This document shows positions 18,775 through 27,775 of a stretch of DNA of 64,000 bases, one piece after another. Origin of the DNA: Chryseobacterium gleum. GTDB taxonomy: Bacteria > Bacteroidota > Bacteroidia > Flavobacteriales > Weeksellaceae. The stretch lies in NCBI RefSeq assembly GCF_900636535.1, contig NZ_LR134289.1, forward strand, positions 2,046,001 to 2,110,000. Direction: 5' to 3'. The notes beneath the pieces were generated by a model. The model searched no databases, was not told the origin of the DNA, and saw only the letters and a program-made list of their open reading frames with translations. Numbering within the stretch: the stretch's first letter is position 1; each line of letters opens with the position of its first letter. The translations under genes were made by a program, and so were the position numbers.

Positions 18775-20334
18775 ATGATACGGAAAAAATTTTTGCCAGT
18801 CTTTTTAATTTTGATGGTATGCATGATAAAAGCCCAGAATGAATTTATCACCATCTGGAAGCCAGCTTCTACTGTAACACAGCCCATTACAGTAAGTGCT
18901 CCTTATCAGGCTGGTGATCAACAAATATGGTTTCCCGGAATTGGCGAAAACTATGACATTTACTGGGAAGAAGTAGATTTTCCCCAGCATAATGGAAGCC
19001 TTGTTGGTGTAACTTCCACAAAGCAGGTTTTTATTGATTTCGGGATGTCATACGGAGATAAGGATGCTGCAAAATACAGAGTAAAAGTAAGTAACGGAAA
19101 TGGCGTTTTTCAACAAATAAAATTTGGAGAAGTACAGGAGACACAGCTTCCTGATCAGATCTTCCCTATCTGGCAGGTCAACGGAAGCGCTGATAAAATA
19201 CTGGAAATAGAACAATGGGGAAATATTGTCTGGACATCAATGAACAATGCCTTCAGTCAATGTAAACTTGTTCAGATCACTGCTACAGACATTCCCAACC
19301 TAAGTAATGTTGAGGATGCTTCTTACATGTTTTATGGTACAAAAAGCTTTACAGGCGCAAGTTCCATGCAAAACTGGGATACTTCTAAGATTAAGAATTT
19401 CAGATTTATGTTTGCTCTTATTTCTGACACCATTATTAGCTCACTTCCTGATCAGTTTAATCCTCCCTACTTTAATAGTTGGGATATGTCCTCTGCAACT
19501 GATCTCAGTTTTATGTTTGCGGGAAGAGGACTCTTTAACCAGACTTTAAACAACTGGAACGTTTCGAATGTAACTGATATGAAATGGATGTTTGCTCTTT
19601 GCCCAAGCTATAATCAGCCTATGAATAACTGGGATACTTCAAGCCTTGAAGACATTCGTTTTATGTTCCATTTTGATTCCGCTTTCAATCAATCTTTAGA
19701 CCATTGGAACACTTCTAAAATTACCAATATGGCCCATGCTATTCATGGCTGCACAGCCTTTAATCATTCCCTGGAAAATTGGGACATGACCAAGGTTACG
19801 AGAATAGACCAGATTCTTAAGGAAACTCCGAATTTTAATCAATCCCTTGCAAGCTGGAATCTTGCCAGCGTTAATAACGGAGCCCAAGCTTTTATGCAGA
19901 CAGGAATGGATTGTGAAAATTTCAGTAAAACACTGGCAGGGTGGGCAGACAATCCTAACACTGCAAATAACGTCGATTTAGATATTACAGCACCTCTGAA
20001 ATACGCTTCAAATGCGGCAGACAAAAGGAATATTCTTATCAATAAAGGATGGACGATGTCGGGTGATACTGTAGGAAACTGCCTGCTGTCGTCATCAGAC
20101 ATACAAGTCAGAAAAAAATTTTCACTTTATCCTAATCCCGCGTCAGATGATATCCATATTGAAGGATTAAATGATATTAAGAGCTATAAAATTTATGATG
20201 CAGGCGGAAGGGTTGTGCAGGAAGGAAATCCAAACAAAGATATGATCAATATAGGACCTCTTTTGAAAGGAAATTACATTTTACAACTCATTTTGAAAGA
20301 CCAGACTATCTCTTTAAAATTCATTAAAAAGTAA
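18775..20334 (+). CDS. BspA-like (DUF285) surface protein with T9SS type A sorting domain, copy 2
   Basis: Same length (519 residues) and domain order as the gene just upstream: signal peptide (about 1-20, CMIKAQ), FITIWKP domain, DUF285 repeats (for example FNQTLNNWNVSNVTDMKWMF) and a T9SS type A tail beginning LYPNPASDDIHIEGL. Differences from copy 1 concentrate in the repeat surface and in the segment after the first domain (VQETQLPDQIFPIW), suggesting divergence of ligand-facing residues. It starts 5 bases after copy 1 stops and is followed by a bidirectional terminator. Confidence 0.9.
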   Translation: MIRKKFLPVFLILMVCMIKAQNEFITIWKPASTVTQPITVSAPYQAGDQQIWFPGIGENYDIYWEEVDFPQHNGSLVGVTSTKQVFIDFGMSYGDKDAAKYRVKVSNGNGVFQQIKFGEVQETQLPDQIFPIWQVNGSADKILEIEQWGNIVWTSMNNAFSQCKLVQITATDIPNLSNVEDASYMFYGTKSFTGASSMQNWDTSKIKNFRFMFALISDTIISSLPDQFNPPYFNSWDMSSATDLSFMFAGRGLFNQTLNNWNVSNVTDMKWMFALCPSYNQPMNNWDTSSLEDIRFMFHFDSAFNQSLDHWNTSKITNMAHAIHGCTAFNHSLENWDMTKVTRIDQILKETPNFNQSLASWNLASVNNGAQAFMQTGMDCENFSKTLAGWADNPNTANNVDLDITAPLKYASNAADKRNILINKGWTMSGDTVGNCLLSSSDIQVRKKFSLYPNPASDDIHIEGLNDIKSYKIYDAGGRVVQEGNPNKDMINIGPLLKGNYILQLILKDQTISLKFIKK

Positions 20335-20336
20335 AA

Positions 20337-20372
20337 CAAAAAGCCTCGCTGTAAAGTGAGGCTTCTATTTTG
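20337..20372. terminator. terminator between the BspA pair and purE
   Basis: AAGCCTCGCT / AGTGAGGCTT hairpin, with one G-T pair, between convergent genes; A run on the left, T-rich on the right. Confidence 0.75.
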
Positions 20373-20385
20373 AGTTTAAAATAAA

Positions 20386-20895
20386 CTATTTATCAAAATG
20401 ATTAGGATGCTGAGCTTTGATATCATCTACTGTTCCCAGTACTTTATCCTTTAAAGAATTCTGATATTTCTGAAGTTTGGCCGCCACTTCTTCATTACCA
20501 CTTCCTAAAATTTTTGCGGCTAAAATTCCTGCATTCAAAGCGCCGTTTAAAGCTACGGTAGCAACCGGTATTCCGCCGGGCATCTGAAGGATAGACAATA
20601 CAGAATCCCAACCGTCTATAGAATTACTGGAAAGGATCGGAACCCCGATTACCGGAAGTGTAGTACAGCTGGCTACCATTCCCGGAAGGTGAGCTGCGCC
20701 TCCTGCTCCCGCTATGATTACTTTCAAACCTCTCTCATGGGCTGTTTTCGCATAATCGAACATTCTTTCCGGTGTTCTGTGCGCTGAAACTACCGTTAGT
20801 TCATAAGGGATATCAAGGCTTTTAAGAAAATTTGCAGCCTGTTCCATGATCGGCAGATCACTCTGACTGCCCATAATAATTCCTACCATCTTCAA
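20386..20895 (-). CDS. purE: 5-(carboxyamino)imidazole ribonucleotide mutase
   Basis: Class I PurE moves the carboxylate of N5-CAIR to C4 to give CAIR in purine synthesis. The 169 residues contain GIIMGSQSDLPIM (phosphate and substrate binding), VVSAHRTPERM (catalytic His region), IAGAGGAAHLPGM and the PVIGVPI loop. It is the partner of PurK, which lies 4.3 kb away on the same strand, separated by three plus-strand genes. A TATCTTTG element on the minus strand at 20910-20917 is a plausible -7 promoter box. Confidence 0.96.
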   Translation of the reverse strand: MKMVGIIMGSQSDLPIMEQAANFLKSLDIPYELTVVSAHRTPERMFDYAKTAHERGLKVIIAGAGGAAHLPGMVASCTTLPVIGVPILSSNSIDGWDSVLSILQMPGGIPVATVALNGALNAGILAAKILGSGNEEVAAKLQKYQNSLKDKVLGTVDDIKAQHPNHFDK

Positions 20896-20909
20896 TTTTA
20901 TTAGATGTC

Positions 20910-20917
20910 CAAAGATA
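20910..20917 (-). promoter_or_regulatory. -7 promoter element of purE
   Basis: On the minus strand the sequence reads TATCTTTG, matching TAnnTTTG, 14 bases before the purE ATG. Confidence 0.5.
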
Positions 20918-21091
20918 AAAAATTAAAACGTAAAGGTAAAAGGCAACAATTTTTCTGGAACAATTTATTTTTTCAATAGATGCACATTTTACTATTTAAA
21001 TAATTAATAATGATCTTTTTGGCGTAAATTTTTCATCTGTACTCCTATAAATAACCGCATCTGTATCCATTATAATCCCTTTTAAAATAGA

Positions 21092-21099
21092 TATATTTG
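21092..21099 (+). promoter_or_regulatory. -7 promoter element that decides the DMT transporter start
   Basis: TATATTTG matches TAnnTTTG. It overlaps the upstream in-frame TTG at 21097, so that TTG would not be in the transcript; the TTG at 21118 is the better start. Confidence 0.55.
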
Positions 21100-21117
21100 C
21101 TGTCACACCACATTAAA

Positions 21118-22026
21118 TTGAAAGATTATAAACTTACACTGGCTGTATGTACCGTTGCTATTGTCTGGGGTACTACGTTTTTATCGATAAGGGTTGCGGT
21201 AGAAACTATTCCCGCATGGTTTGTAGCAGGAATACGTCAATCTCTTGCCGCTGTAATCATGTTTCTTATTCTTACCTATAAAAAGGAGTTTAAATGGATT
21301 GGATGGAACAACCTGAAATATCAGCTTATCTTTTCAACTTTAATGCTTGTGGTTGCCAACGGAATGACAACTGTTGCTGAAGAAGAAGTGACCAGCAGCC
21401 TGACCTCACTGATAAGTGCGTGCTCTCCTATCCTGGTGTTTTTCGGAAGCATGGCTTTAGGACTTCAGAAATTCAGCTGGCGGGCTTTTGCAGGAGTTGT
21501 ACTATGTTTTAGCGGAATCCTGTTCATATTCTGGGACGGCATCAATGATCTTAAGAATCCGGATTATGCCCTTGGTATTCTGTTTTTATTTATTGCTATT
21601 GCCGGGTGGGCTTCGGGAACAATTTTCACGAAAAAGCTTAATATTCAAAGCGGAAATATTTCACTGAACCTTTTTTACCAGTTTGCATTTGCAGGCATTG
21701 TACAAATCATTTTTGCATTTCTTTTTACAGAAAATTATAATTTCGGGAACTGGAGCCTGAAAAGTATTTCTGCCATGCTGTATTTATCCTGTCTTGGTTC
21801 TGTAGCTGCATTTTTTGCCTTTCATTACGCCCTTACCAAAGTTTCTCCCGTTCAGGTATCCATATTGGCTTATATCAATACAATCATCTCTATTTTTTTA
21901 AGCTGGCTGATTCTTGATGAAAAAATTTCTGCTAAATTCATCATTGCAGCAATACTGATTATCGTAGGAGTTTTTGTGATTAATTACAATCCAGCCATGT
22001 TTAAAAAACAAAGAATCGAGTCGTAA
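21118..22026 (+). CDS. EamA/DMT family transporter
   Basis: An inner-membrane permease of the drug/metabolite transporter superfamily, about 302 residues with ten predicted helices in two EamA halves (about 5-140 and 150-295). The first half opens with TLAVCTVAIVWGTTFLSIRVAVETIPAWFVAGIRQ, typical of EamA proteins, and the second with ALGILFLFIAIAGWASGTIFTKK. The substrate cannot be inferred. The start is probably the TTG at 21118; the alternative TTG at 21097 overlaps the promoter element. Confidence 0.88.
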   Translation: MKDYKLTLAVCTVAIVWGTTFLSIRVAVETIPAWFVAGIRQSLAAVIMFLILTYKKEFKWIGWNNLKYQLIFSTLMLVVANGMTTVAEEEVTSSLTSLISACSPILVFFGSMALGLQKFSWRAFAGVVLCFSGILFIFWDGINDLKNPDYALGILFLFIAIAGWASGTIFTKKLNIQSGNISLNLFYQFAFAGIVQIIFAFLFTENYNFGNWSLKSISAMLYLSCLGSVAAFFAFHYALTKVSPVQVSILAYINTIISIFLSWLILDEKISAKFIIAAILIIVGVFVINYNPAMFKKQRIES

Positions 22027-22156
22027 GAAAAAATAATATCAGGCTTTCTATTCTTCTGTTTTTGAGTTTATTAAATACAATTAAAATCTGAGCTTCGTGT
22101 CATAGGTTTCATATTTCCTTCATTTTTCCTATATTGTATATTCCAACCGATACAAT

Positions 22157-22720
22157 ATGCTGAAAAACACATTTTTTTTATTGATGGCTGCCTCTTTTTT
22201 ATTGGTAAGCTGTGATTACAAAGAGAAAGAAAAGAACCTGACCGACAGGGAAAAACAATTATTAGAGAAAGAAAAGCTTTTTGCCAAGAAAGAATCCGAA
22301 TACCAGTCACTTCTGAAAATGAGAGACAGTATTTTTGCTAAAAAAGATTCTGTAGTAATTGCTGCATGGCCTGCCCAGATCTCCGGCCCATGGAACGGAA
22401 AAGTGATCTGTACGGAATCCAACTGCAGTGAATATGCTGTGGGTGATCAGCGTACCGATATATGGGAGTTTGATAATGATCCTACCCAGCCTGTCACCAA
22501 AATTATCAATAACAATAATCTTGTGAGGCTGTATACAGGCAAATTTGAAAACAATGAAATAAGATTGTCTTTCAAAACAGATTCTACAGCCAAAAAGAAT
22601 GTAGAAATGAACGTTCTTCTTAATGATATTTCGGACAACAAGATCAAAGGAACAAGAACCATCACTTCTGATGGCTGCACCGCCAAGTTCTCTGTTGAAT
22701 TAGTACGTTCCACAAAATAA
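22157..22720 (+). CDS. putative lipoprotein with an N-terminal coiled coil
   Basis: A 187-residue protein with a lipoprotein signal peptide (FLLMAASFLLVSC, Cys at about 21), then a highly charged segment of about 45 residues (KEKEKNLTDREKQLLEKEK) likely to form a coiled coil, and a C-terminal domain of about 110 residues with alternating strands (WNGKVICTESNCSEY to KIKGTRTITSDGCTAKFSVEL) and a few conserved-looking Cys. No family is recognised. It is 8 bases upstream of the antiporter gene and probably co-transcribed with it. Confidence 0.75.
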   Translation: MLKNTFFLLMAASFLLVSCDYKEKEKNLTDREKQLLEKEKLFAKKESEYQSLLKMRDSIFAKKDSVVIAAWPAQISGPWNGKVICTESNCSEYAVGDQRTDIWEFDNDPTQPVTKIINNNNLVRLYTGKFENNEIRLSFKTDSTAKKNVEMNVLLNDISDNKIKGTRTITSDGCTAKFSVELVRSTK

Positions 22721-22728
22721 AAACACTT

Positions 22729-24852
22729 ATGATTTTACTGAGTATACACAATCTGAGTCTTCCCATAGAAGATCCGGTGCTGAAATTTCTTTTGGTACTG
22801 GTCATCATCCTTGCAGCTCCCCTGCTGCTTAATAAAATTAAAGTTCCGCATCTTTTGGGACTTATTATCGCCGGTGCGATCATTGGCCCGAACGGATTCA
22901 ACGTATTGTCAAGAGACAGCAGTATTGTAGTAACCGGAACTACCGGACTTCTTTACATTATGTTTCTGGCCGGACTTGAAATTGATATGGGAGACTTCAA
23001 AAAGAACAAATGGAAAAGTCTCACTTTTGGTATTTATACTTTTACAGTTCCTTTTGTATTAGGATATCTGGGAGGATATTATATTCTTCATTTTTCAATG
23101 CTGACGTCTATCCTTTTTGCCAGCCTCTTTTCTTCCCATACTCTTATTGCCTATCCATTGGTAAGCAAGTTGGGAATTGCAAAAAACAAAGCGGTTAATA
23201 TTACTGTCGGAGGCACCATGATCACAGATATTCTGGCCTTACTGGTACTTGCCGTAATTGTGGGCATGTCTCAGGGAGATGTCGGAACAGAATTTTGGGT
23301 CAAATTATCTGTGTCTTTTGTGGTTTTTGCATTGATTGTATTAATTGTATTCCCTATCATAGGACGTTGGTTCTTCAAACGGGTGGATGATAAAATCTCA
23401 CAATATATTTTTGTACTGGTTATGATTTATCTCGCGGCCATGCTTGCTGAACTGGCCGGTGTAGAGGCTATTATCGGGGCATTCTTTGCAGGTTTGGCGC
23501 TAAACAGACTTATTCCTCACACCTCTTCTTTAATGAACAGGGTTGAGTTTGTAGGAAATGCCATCTTTATCCCATTCTTCCTGATCAGTGTAGGAATGCT
23601 GATTGATTTTAAAGTGTTCTTTAAAAGCTGGGAAACGCTGGAAGTGGCTGCTATTATGCTGGTAGCTTCCATCGGAGGGAAATATCTTTCTGCTGTTGCT
23701 ACTCAAAAAACATTCAGGCTTACTAAAGAGGAAGGAAAACTGATCTTCGGATTAAGCTCCGCTTCTGCAGCTGCCACCCTTGCTTCAGTAATGGTTGGAT
23801 ATAATATTATTCTTTCTGAAACGGAAACCGGAGAACCTGTAAGATTGCTGAATGAACATGTACTGAATGGAAGTATCCTCCTGATTCTTGTATCATGTAC
23901 CATTTCCTCCTTTATTTCGATGGCAAGTGCCCAGAAAATTGCTGAAAGTGATAATGAAGATACCGTTTCCGGAAATACACATGAAGAAGAAAATATCCTG
24001 TTAGCCATTAACCATGAAGCAACAGTTGAAAGAATGGTGAACCTGGGAATCCTGATCAAAGCACATTCCAATACAGAAGACCTGTTTGCCCTGAATGTAA
24101 TCAATGAAGATAAGAATGAATCTTCAGTAAAAAATGCTGAAAAACTGCTTCATCAGGCAGCTGATGCAGCTGCGGCAGCAGATGTTACATTACAGGCTTT
24201 AAAAAGATACGACAATGATGTGATCAATGGAGTCAATAATGTGATTAAAGAACAGAAAATCACAGACCTGATCATTGGGTTAGAAGATGAAAAAGGATTC
24301 TCTCCCTCTTTCGTTTACAATCTCTATAACGGTTATCTGCAGAATGATGATGTGAATGTATTGGTATACCATGCAGCACAGCCTCTTTCCACCATTAAGA
24401 AATATGCCGTAATGATTCCGGAAAATGCCCATCAGGAAGCAGGATTCTTCCATGCATTGCTGAGAGTATGGAACATTGCCAGAAACTCCGGAGCTACGGT
24501 TGTTTTTTATGCACCTGAAAATATTATTGATATTCTTCAGAAAATCATAAAGAAAGCCAATATAGAAGCAGAATTTATTATCATGAGCACCTGGCAGGAC
24601 GGAGAAAAAACCGCAGCACAGCTTAAAGATGATGAAGCTCTGATTATTCTGATGGCGAAACGCGGTATGAAATCCTATATTCCAAGAATGAGACTGATTC
24701 CGGAACTTCTGAACAGAAACCTCAGCGATAATAACTATCTGCTGATTTTCCCTTTCTCAGAATATGACAAAAACAGTCCCGAGGTACGTTCTGTAGGGAA
24801 TCATGGGGATTTTGTGGAGATCGGAAATGTGATTCAGAAGATTTTTAAATAA
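22729..24852 (+). CDS. cation:proton antiporter (CPA2/KefB-like) with a universal stress-like C-terminal half
   Basis: A 707-residue protein. Residues about 10-400 hold a membrane domain of about 12-13 helices with features of Na+/H+ and K+/H+ exchangers (PHLLGLIIAGAIIGPNGFNVL, FLAGLEIDMGDFKKN, GGTMITDILALLVLAVIVG, and LAGVEAIIGAFFAGLALNRLIPH). From about 415 to the end two cytoplasmic segments (ILLAINHEATVERMVNLG and AVMIPENAHQEAGFFHALLRVW) look like a pair of USP-type nucleotide-binding folds that may gate transport. The ion is not determinable. It probably forms an operon with the lipoprotein 8 bases upstream. Confidence 0.88.
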   Translation: MILLSIHNLSLPIEDPVLKFLLVLVIILAAPLLLNKIKVPHLLGLIIAGAIIGPNGFNVLSRDSSIVVTGTTGLLYIMFLAGLEIDMGDFKKNKWKSLTFGIYTFTVPFVLGYLGGYYILHFSMLTSILFASLFSSHTLIAYPLVSKLGIAKNKAVNITVGGTMITDILALLVLAVIVGMSQGDVGTEFWVKLSVSFVVFALIVLIVFPIIGRWFFKRVDDKISQYIFVLVMIYLAAMLAELAGVEAIIGAFFAGLALNRLIPHTSSLMNRVEFVGNAIFIPFFLISVGMLIDFKVFFKSWETLEVAAIMLVASIGGKYLSAVATQKTFRLTKEEGKLIFGLSSASAAATLASVMVGYNIILSETETGEPVRLLNEHVLNGSILLILVSCTISSFISMASAQKIAESDNEDTVSGNTHEEENILLAINHEATVERMVNLGILIKAHSNTEDLFALNVINEDKNESSVKNAEKLLHQAADAAAAADVTLQALKRYDNDVINGVNNVIKEQKITDLIIGLEDEKGFSPSFVYNLYNGYLQNDDVNVLVYHAAQPLSTIKKYAVMIPENAHQEAGFFHALLRVWNIARNSGATVVFYAPENIIDILQKIIKKANIEAEFIIMSTWQDGEKTAAQLKDDEALIILMAKRGMKSYIPRMRLIPELLNRNLSDNNYLLIFPFSEYDKNSPEVRSVGNHGDFVEIGNVIQKIFK

Positions 24853-24959
24853 AAGAAATTTAAATAGTATGGAAGCTGGAAGAGGGATGTTGGAAGTTTA
24901 TTCTCTGCCAATAATCATTTTTATTAGATCATTAAAAAATTCCATTCATCAATAGATCA

Positions 24960-25092
24960 ATAGGATCGGGCTTTAGCCCGATATAAACAACATGAATGCA
25001 TTTGGCTTTAGCCGAAACTTAATTTAGATTTTGGCTGAAGCCAATGGAATTTATAATTATTGATAAACGGGATAAAGCCCGTTTCTATTGAA
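24960..25092. repeat. intergenic palindromic repeats (GGGCTTTAGCCC family)
   Basis: The gap between the antiporter and purK holds a set of short palindromes: ATCGGGCTTTAGCCCGAT (24965-24982), TTTGGCTTTAGCCGAAA, TTGGCTGAAGCCAA (about 25031-25044) and ACGGGATAAAGCCCGT (25067-25082) followed by TTCTATTGAA. The right part (25030-25092) closely matches 58034-58097 elsewhere in the window, so this is a dispersed REP-like element. Upstream, 24870-24900 holds the purine-rich GGAAGCTGGAAGAGGGA type of sequence. Confidence 0.8.
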
Positions 25093-25107
25093 TACCCTGA
25101 ATAACAA

Positions 25108-25145
25108 AAGGAGCAGTTTTAAAGATAAAACCGCTCCTTTTTATA
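25108..25145. terminator. terminator between the antiporter and purK
   Basis: AAAGGAGCAGTTTTA / TAAAACCGCTCCTTT hairpin with one mismatch and flanking T run, between convergent genes. Confidence 0.8.
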
Positions 25146-25158
25146 TTTTATAAATGAT

Positions 25159-26271
25159 TTACTCAGCAATCACTCTTACCATTCCTTTTACCTGTATAAG
25201 CTTTTCCATAAGCTCTTCTCTGGAATCTGCAAGGACATTGATGTGTCCCATTTTTCTTCCCGGTTTGGTTTCTGTTTTTCCATATAAATGGATATAGGTT
25301 TCAGGCAGTCTTAAAACATCTTCTATTCCTTCATAGACTACTTTTCCGGCATATCCTTCTGCTCCTACAAGATTCAGCATTCCGCTGTACGTGATAGCAT
25401 CGGTATCAGCTAAGGGCAGATTTTTTACCACTCGGTACATCTGCTCAAACTGGGAATTTGTATTTCCTTCCTGGCTCTGATGTCCTGAATTATGAAGTCT
25501 TGGCGCTGTTTCATTCACCCATACTTTTCCTTCTTTATCAAGGAATAATTCAATAGCAAATAATCCCGGAGAATTAACTGCGTTTAGGAATTTCTCCGTA
25601 ATAGCATCAATCTGGTTCTGAACATCCTCTGTTAAAAGTACCGGACATACATTAAAGTCCAAAAGATTCAGTTTCGGGTCTGCCACCATTTCCGTTACAG
25701 GGAAAATATTGGTTTCTCCTTTTTCGTTTCTTGCAACAATAACAGAAAGTTCTTTGTCAATATCCACAAGACTTTCTATAACTGAAGCTTCTGTCCAGAT
25801 ATGCTGATAATCTTCTTCCGTTCTGATAACCTGAACTCCTTTTCCGTCATATCCGCCGGTATTCATTTTCTGAACGAACGGCAACGGCATGATGATCTTT
25901 TCATCACTGTTCCACACAACCTGGAATTCCGGACTTGGAATATTGTGAGCTTTATAAAATTCTTTCTGAAGGATCTTTTGCTGAATGGTTTTGATAATAT
26001 TGGCATTAGGAACCACTCTTATTCCCTGCTTTTCAAGTTCTGCCAGTGCATCCGCATTTACGTGTTCTATTTCAATGGTTACAACATCTTTATCTTTTCC
26101 GAAGTTCAGAACCGTGTCATAGTCATTGAAATTTCCCTGCGTAAAATACGAGATATTATGACATGGCGCATCAGATGCAGGATCCAGAGTATAAAACTCA
26201 TCATCATACTTCAGTGCACTTTGTATCAGCATTCTTCCCAGCTGTCCGCCTCCCAGAATTCCTATTTTCAT
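25159..26271 (-). CDS. purK: 5-(carboxyamino)imidazole ribonucleotide synthase
   Basis: PurK makes N5-CAIR from AIR, bicarbonate and ATP, feeding PurE. The 370-residue protein begins KIGILGGGQLGRMLIQSALKYDDEF, the PurK hallmark, and has ATP-grasp elements: LPFVQKMNTGGYDGKGVQV, IVARNEKGE, and WVNETAPRLHNSGHQSQEG near the active site. It forms a likely two-gene operon with the DUF1543 gene 24 bases upstream. purE is on the same strand but not adjacent. Confidence 0.96.
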   Translation of the reverse strand: MKIGILGGGQLGRMLIQSALKYDDEFYTLDPASDAPCHNISYFTQGNFNDYDTVLNFGKDKDVVTIEIEHVNADALAELEKQGIRVVPNANIIKTIQQKILQKEFYKAHNIPSPEFQVVWNSDEKIIMPLPFVQKMNTGGYDGKGVQVIRTEEDYQHIWTEASVIESLVDIDKELSVIVARNEKGETNIFPVTEMVADPKLNLLDFNVCPVLLTEDVQNQIDAITEKFLNAVNSPGLFAIELFLDKEGKVWVNETAPRLHNSGHQSQEGNTNSQFEQMYRVVKNLPLADTDAITYSGMLNLVGAEGYAGKVVYEGIEDVLRLPETYIHLYGKTETKPGRKMGHINVLADSREELMEKLIQVKGMVRVIAE

Positions 26272-26295
26272 TTTTTATTTTTATTAGATTTATTC

Positions 26296-26859
26296 TTATT
26301 GGATCTTATCAATTTTTAAATAACCAAGTCCCATCGGGTTCTTCTGATTTTCTACATCAGATTTTTTAAGAATGATAGAATATTTTTCTTTCATATCGGC
26401 GGGAAGAATATCACTCACATTAAAAATATCGTCGATATCTACTCCATGCTTATCATCAATATGACTTACAGCTCCTTCAAAACCCATCGTCTGATAAAAT
26501 TCGGTAGCTTTTGCTCTTTTTACGATTTCTCCCATGGATGGTCCTACCATTAAGTGCTGCTCATGAAATTCTTCAAAGAAACCAGGCTTGTACCCTCCTA
26601 AATTGAGAAAAAACAGCTGATTTTCAGATGACTTTTCTCCCTTATTCACAATCTCCACTTCATATCCGTCAACAAATTGTACTTCCTGGTAACAGTCTAC
26701 GTGAATTTTCCCATCAGCTTCCTTCCAAAAGGCTTTTATATCCGGAACCAGGTCTTTCAGATTCTCTGCAATTCCGAAGAAAACATCGTGCTGCTCAATA
26801 TTTCTTCCTTGAGGTGTTGCCCCCAGAATGACATAAAATAATTTCAATTGATTTTTCAT
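26296..26859 (-). CDS. DUF1543 domain-containing protein
   Basis: A 187-residue cytoplasmic protein with the DUF1543 opening KLFYVILGATPQGRNIEQHDVFFGIA and the second conserved block KAFWKEADGKIHVDCYQEVQFVDGYEVEI. Such proteins are small, of unknown function, and common in Bacteroidota and Proteobacteria. The gene sits directly upstream of purK and may share its transcript. Its start codon is only five bases after a TATTTTTG element on the minus strand. Confidence 0.85.
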   Translation of the reverse strand: MKNQLKLFYVILGATPQGRNIEQHDVFFGIAENLKDLVPDIKAFWKEADGKIHVDCYQEVQFVDGYEVEIVNKGEKSSENQLFFLNLGGYKPGFFEEFHEQHLMVGPSMGEIVKRAKATEFYQTMGFEGAVSHIDDKHGVDIDDIFNVSDILPADMKEKYSIILKKSDVENQKNPMGLGYLKIDKIQ

Positions 26860-26864
26860 GCATA

Positions 26865-26872
26865 CAAAAATA
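26865..26872 (-). promoter_or_regulatory. -7 promoter element touching the DUF1543 start
   Basis: On the minus strand TATTTTTG ends five bases before the ATG at 26859, implying a leaderless or near-leaderless transcript for the DUF1543-purK pair. Confidence 0.45.
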
Positions 26873-26897
26873 CGTTAAATTTATCTTTTTCAAATGT

Positions 26898-26928
26898 TTG
26901 GCAGACAAGCACAATAATTTTATATTTG
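26898..26928 (+). promoter_or_regulatory. complete Bacteroidota-type promoter of the TauE/SafE operon
   Basis: TTG at 26898-26900, 20-base spacer, TATATTTG at 26921-26928, matching the -33 TTTG / -7 TAnnTTTG consensus. The ATG is 16 bases further on. Confidence 0.7.
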
Positions 26929-26944
26929 TAACATTATTTGTAGT

Positions 26945-27775
26945 ATGTCAGAAATTATCATACTCTTCCTTGGCGCAATTTCCGCTGGTCTTTTAGGTTC
27001 ACTTACGGGTTTAGGAGGAGGAGTTATCATTATTCCTTTATTAACGCTGGGTTTCGGCGTTCCAATGCATTACGCTATCGGTGCTTCGCTCATTTCTGTG
27101 ATCGGAACTTCTTCCGGTGCGGCTGTAGCTTTCGTGAAAGAGGGCTTTACCAATATGAGAATCGGGATGTTTCTCGAGATAGCCACTACAGCAGGAGCTA
27201 TCATCGGTGCCCTTGTTTCGGGAATGCTTAATCCGAATACCATCGGAATTATTTTCGCAAGTATTCTTCTTTTAACGGTTATTTTAAATCTTAAAGGAAA
27301 ACCGGATCATCAGGAGCCACTGATCAAAGGAAGTCTTGAAGATAAGCTGAAACTATACGGAACATTTCCGGATAAAGGCGTATTGAAAAGCTATTCTGCA
27401 AGAAATACAGTTCCCGGATTTTTAATGATGATGTTTGCTGGTGCCATGTCCGGACTTTTAGGAATAGGTTCCGGAGCATTGAAAGTATTGGCAATGGATA
27501 ATATGATGAAACTGCCTTTCAAAGTATCTACAACCACCAGTAACTTCATGATCGGAGTAACGGCAGTAGCCAGCGCACTGATCTATTTTCAGAGAGGAGA
27601 AATTATTCCGGTAATTGTAGCTCCGGTACTGATTGGTGTGGTCATCGGAAGTTTCATCGGTTCAAAGACGCTGATGGTATCAAAAACGAAAAAATTAAAA
27701 GTATTTTTTGCCATTGTGATTACCATTCTTTCGGTTTATATGATGTATAACGGTATCAACAAAAGTTTCAGATAA
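26945..27775 (+). CDS. sulfite exporter TauE/SafE family permease
   Basis: A 276-residue inner-membrane protein with two TauE/SafE halves. The first starts IILFLGAISAGLLGSLTGLGGGVIIIPLLTLGFGVP and the second AGAMSGLLGIGSGALKVLAMDNMMKLPFKVSTTTSNFMIG; the G-x-G-rich motif in each half is the family signature. It is likely an anion exporter for sulfite or an organosulfonate, but the substrate is not shown by the sequence. The stop codon overlaps the ATG of the next gene, a DUF1634 protein that commonly accompanies this permease. Confidence 0.9.
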   Translation: MSEIIILFLGAISAGLLGSLTGLGGGVIIIPLLTLGFGVPMHYAIGASLISVIGTSSGAAVAFVKEGFTNMRIGMFLEIATTAGAIIGALVSGMLNPNTIGIIFASILLLTVILNLKGKPDHQEPLIKGSLEDKLKLYGTFPDKGVLKSYSARNTVPGFLMMMFAGAMSGLLGIGSGALKVLAMDNMMKLPFKVSTTTSNFMIGVTAVASALIYFQRGEIIPVIVAPVLIGVVIGSFIGSKTLMVSKTKKLKVFFAIVITILSVYMMYNGINKSFR

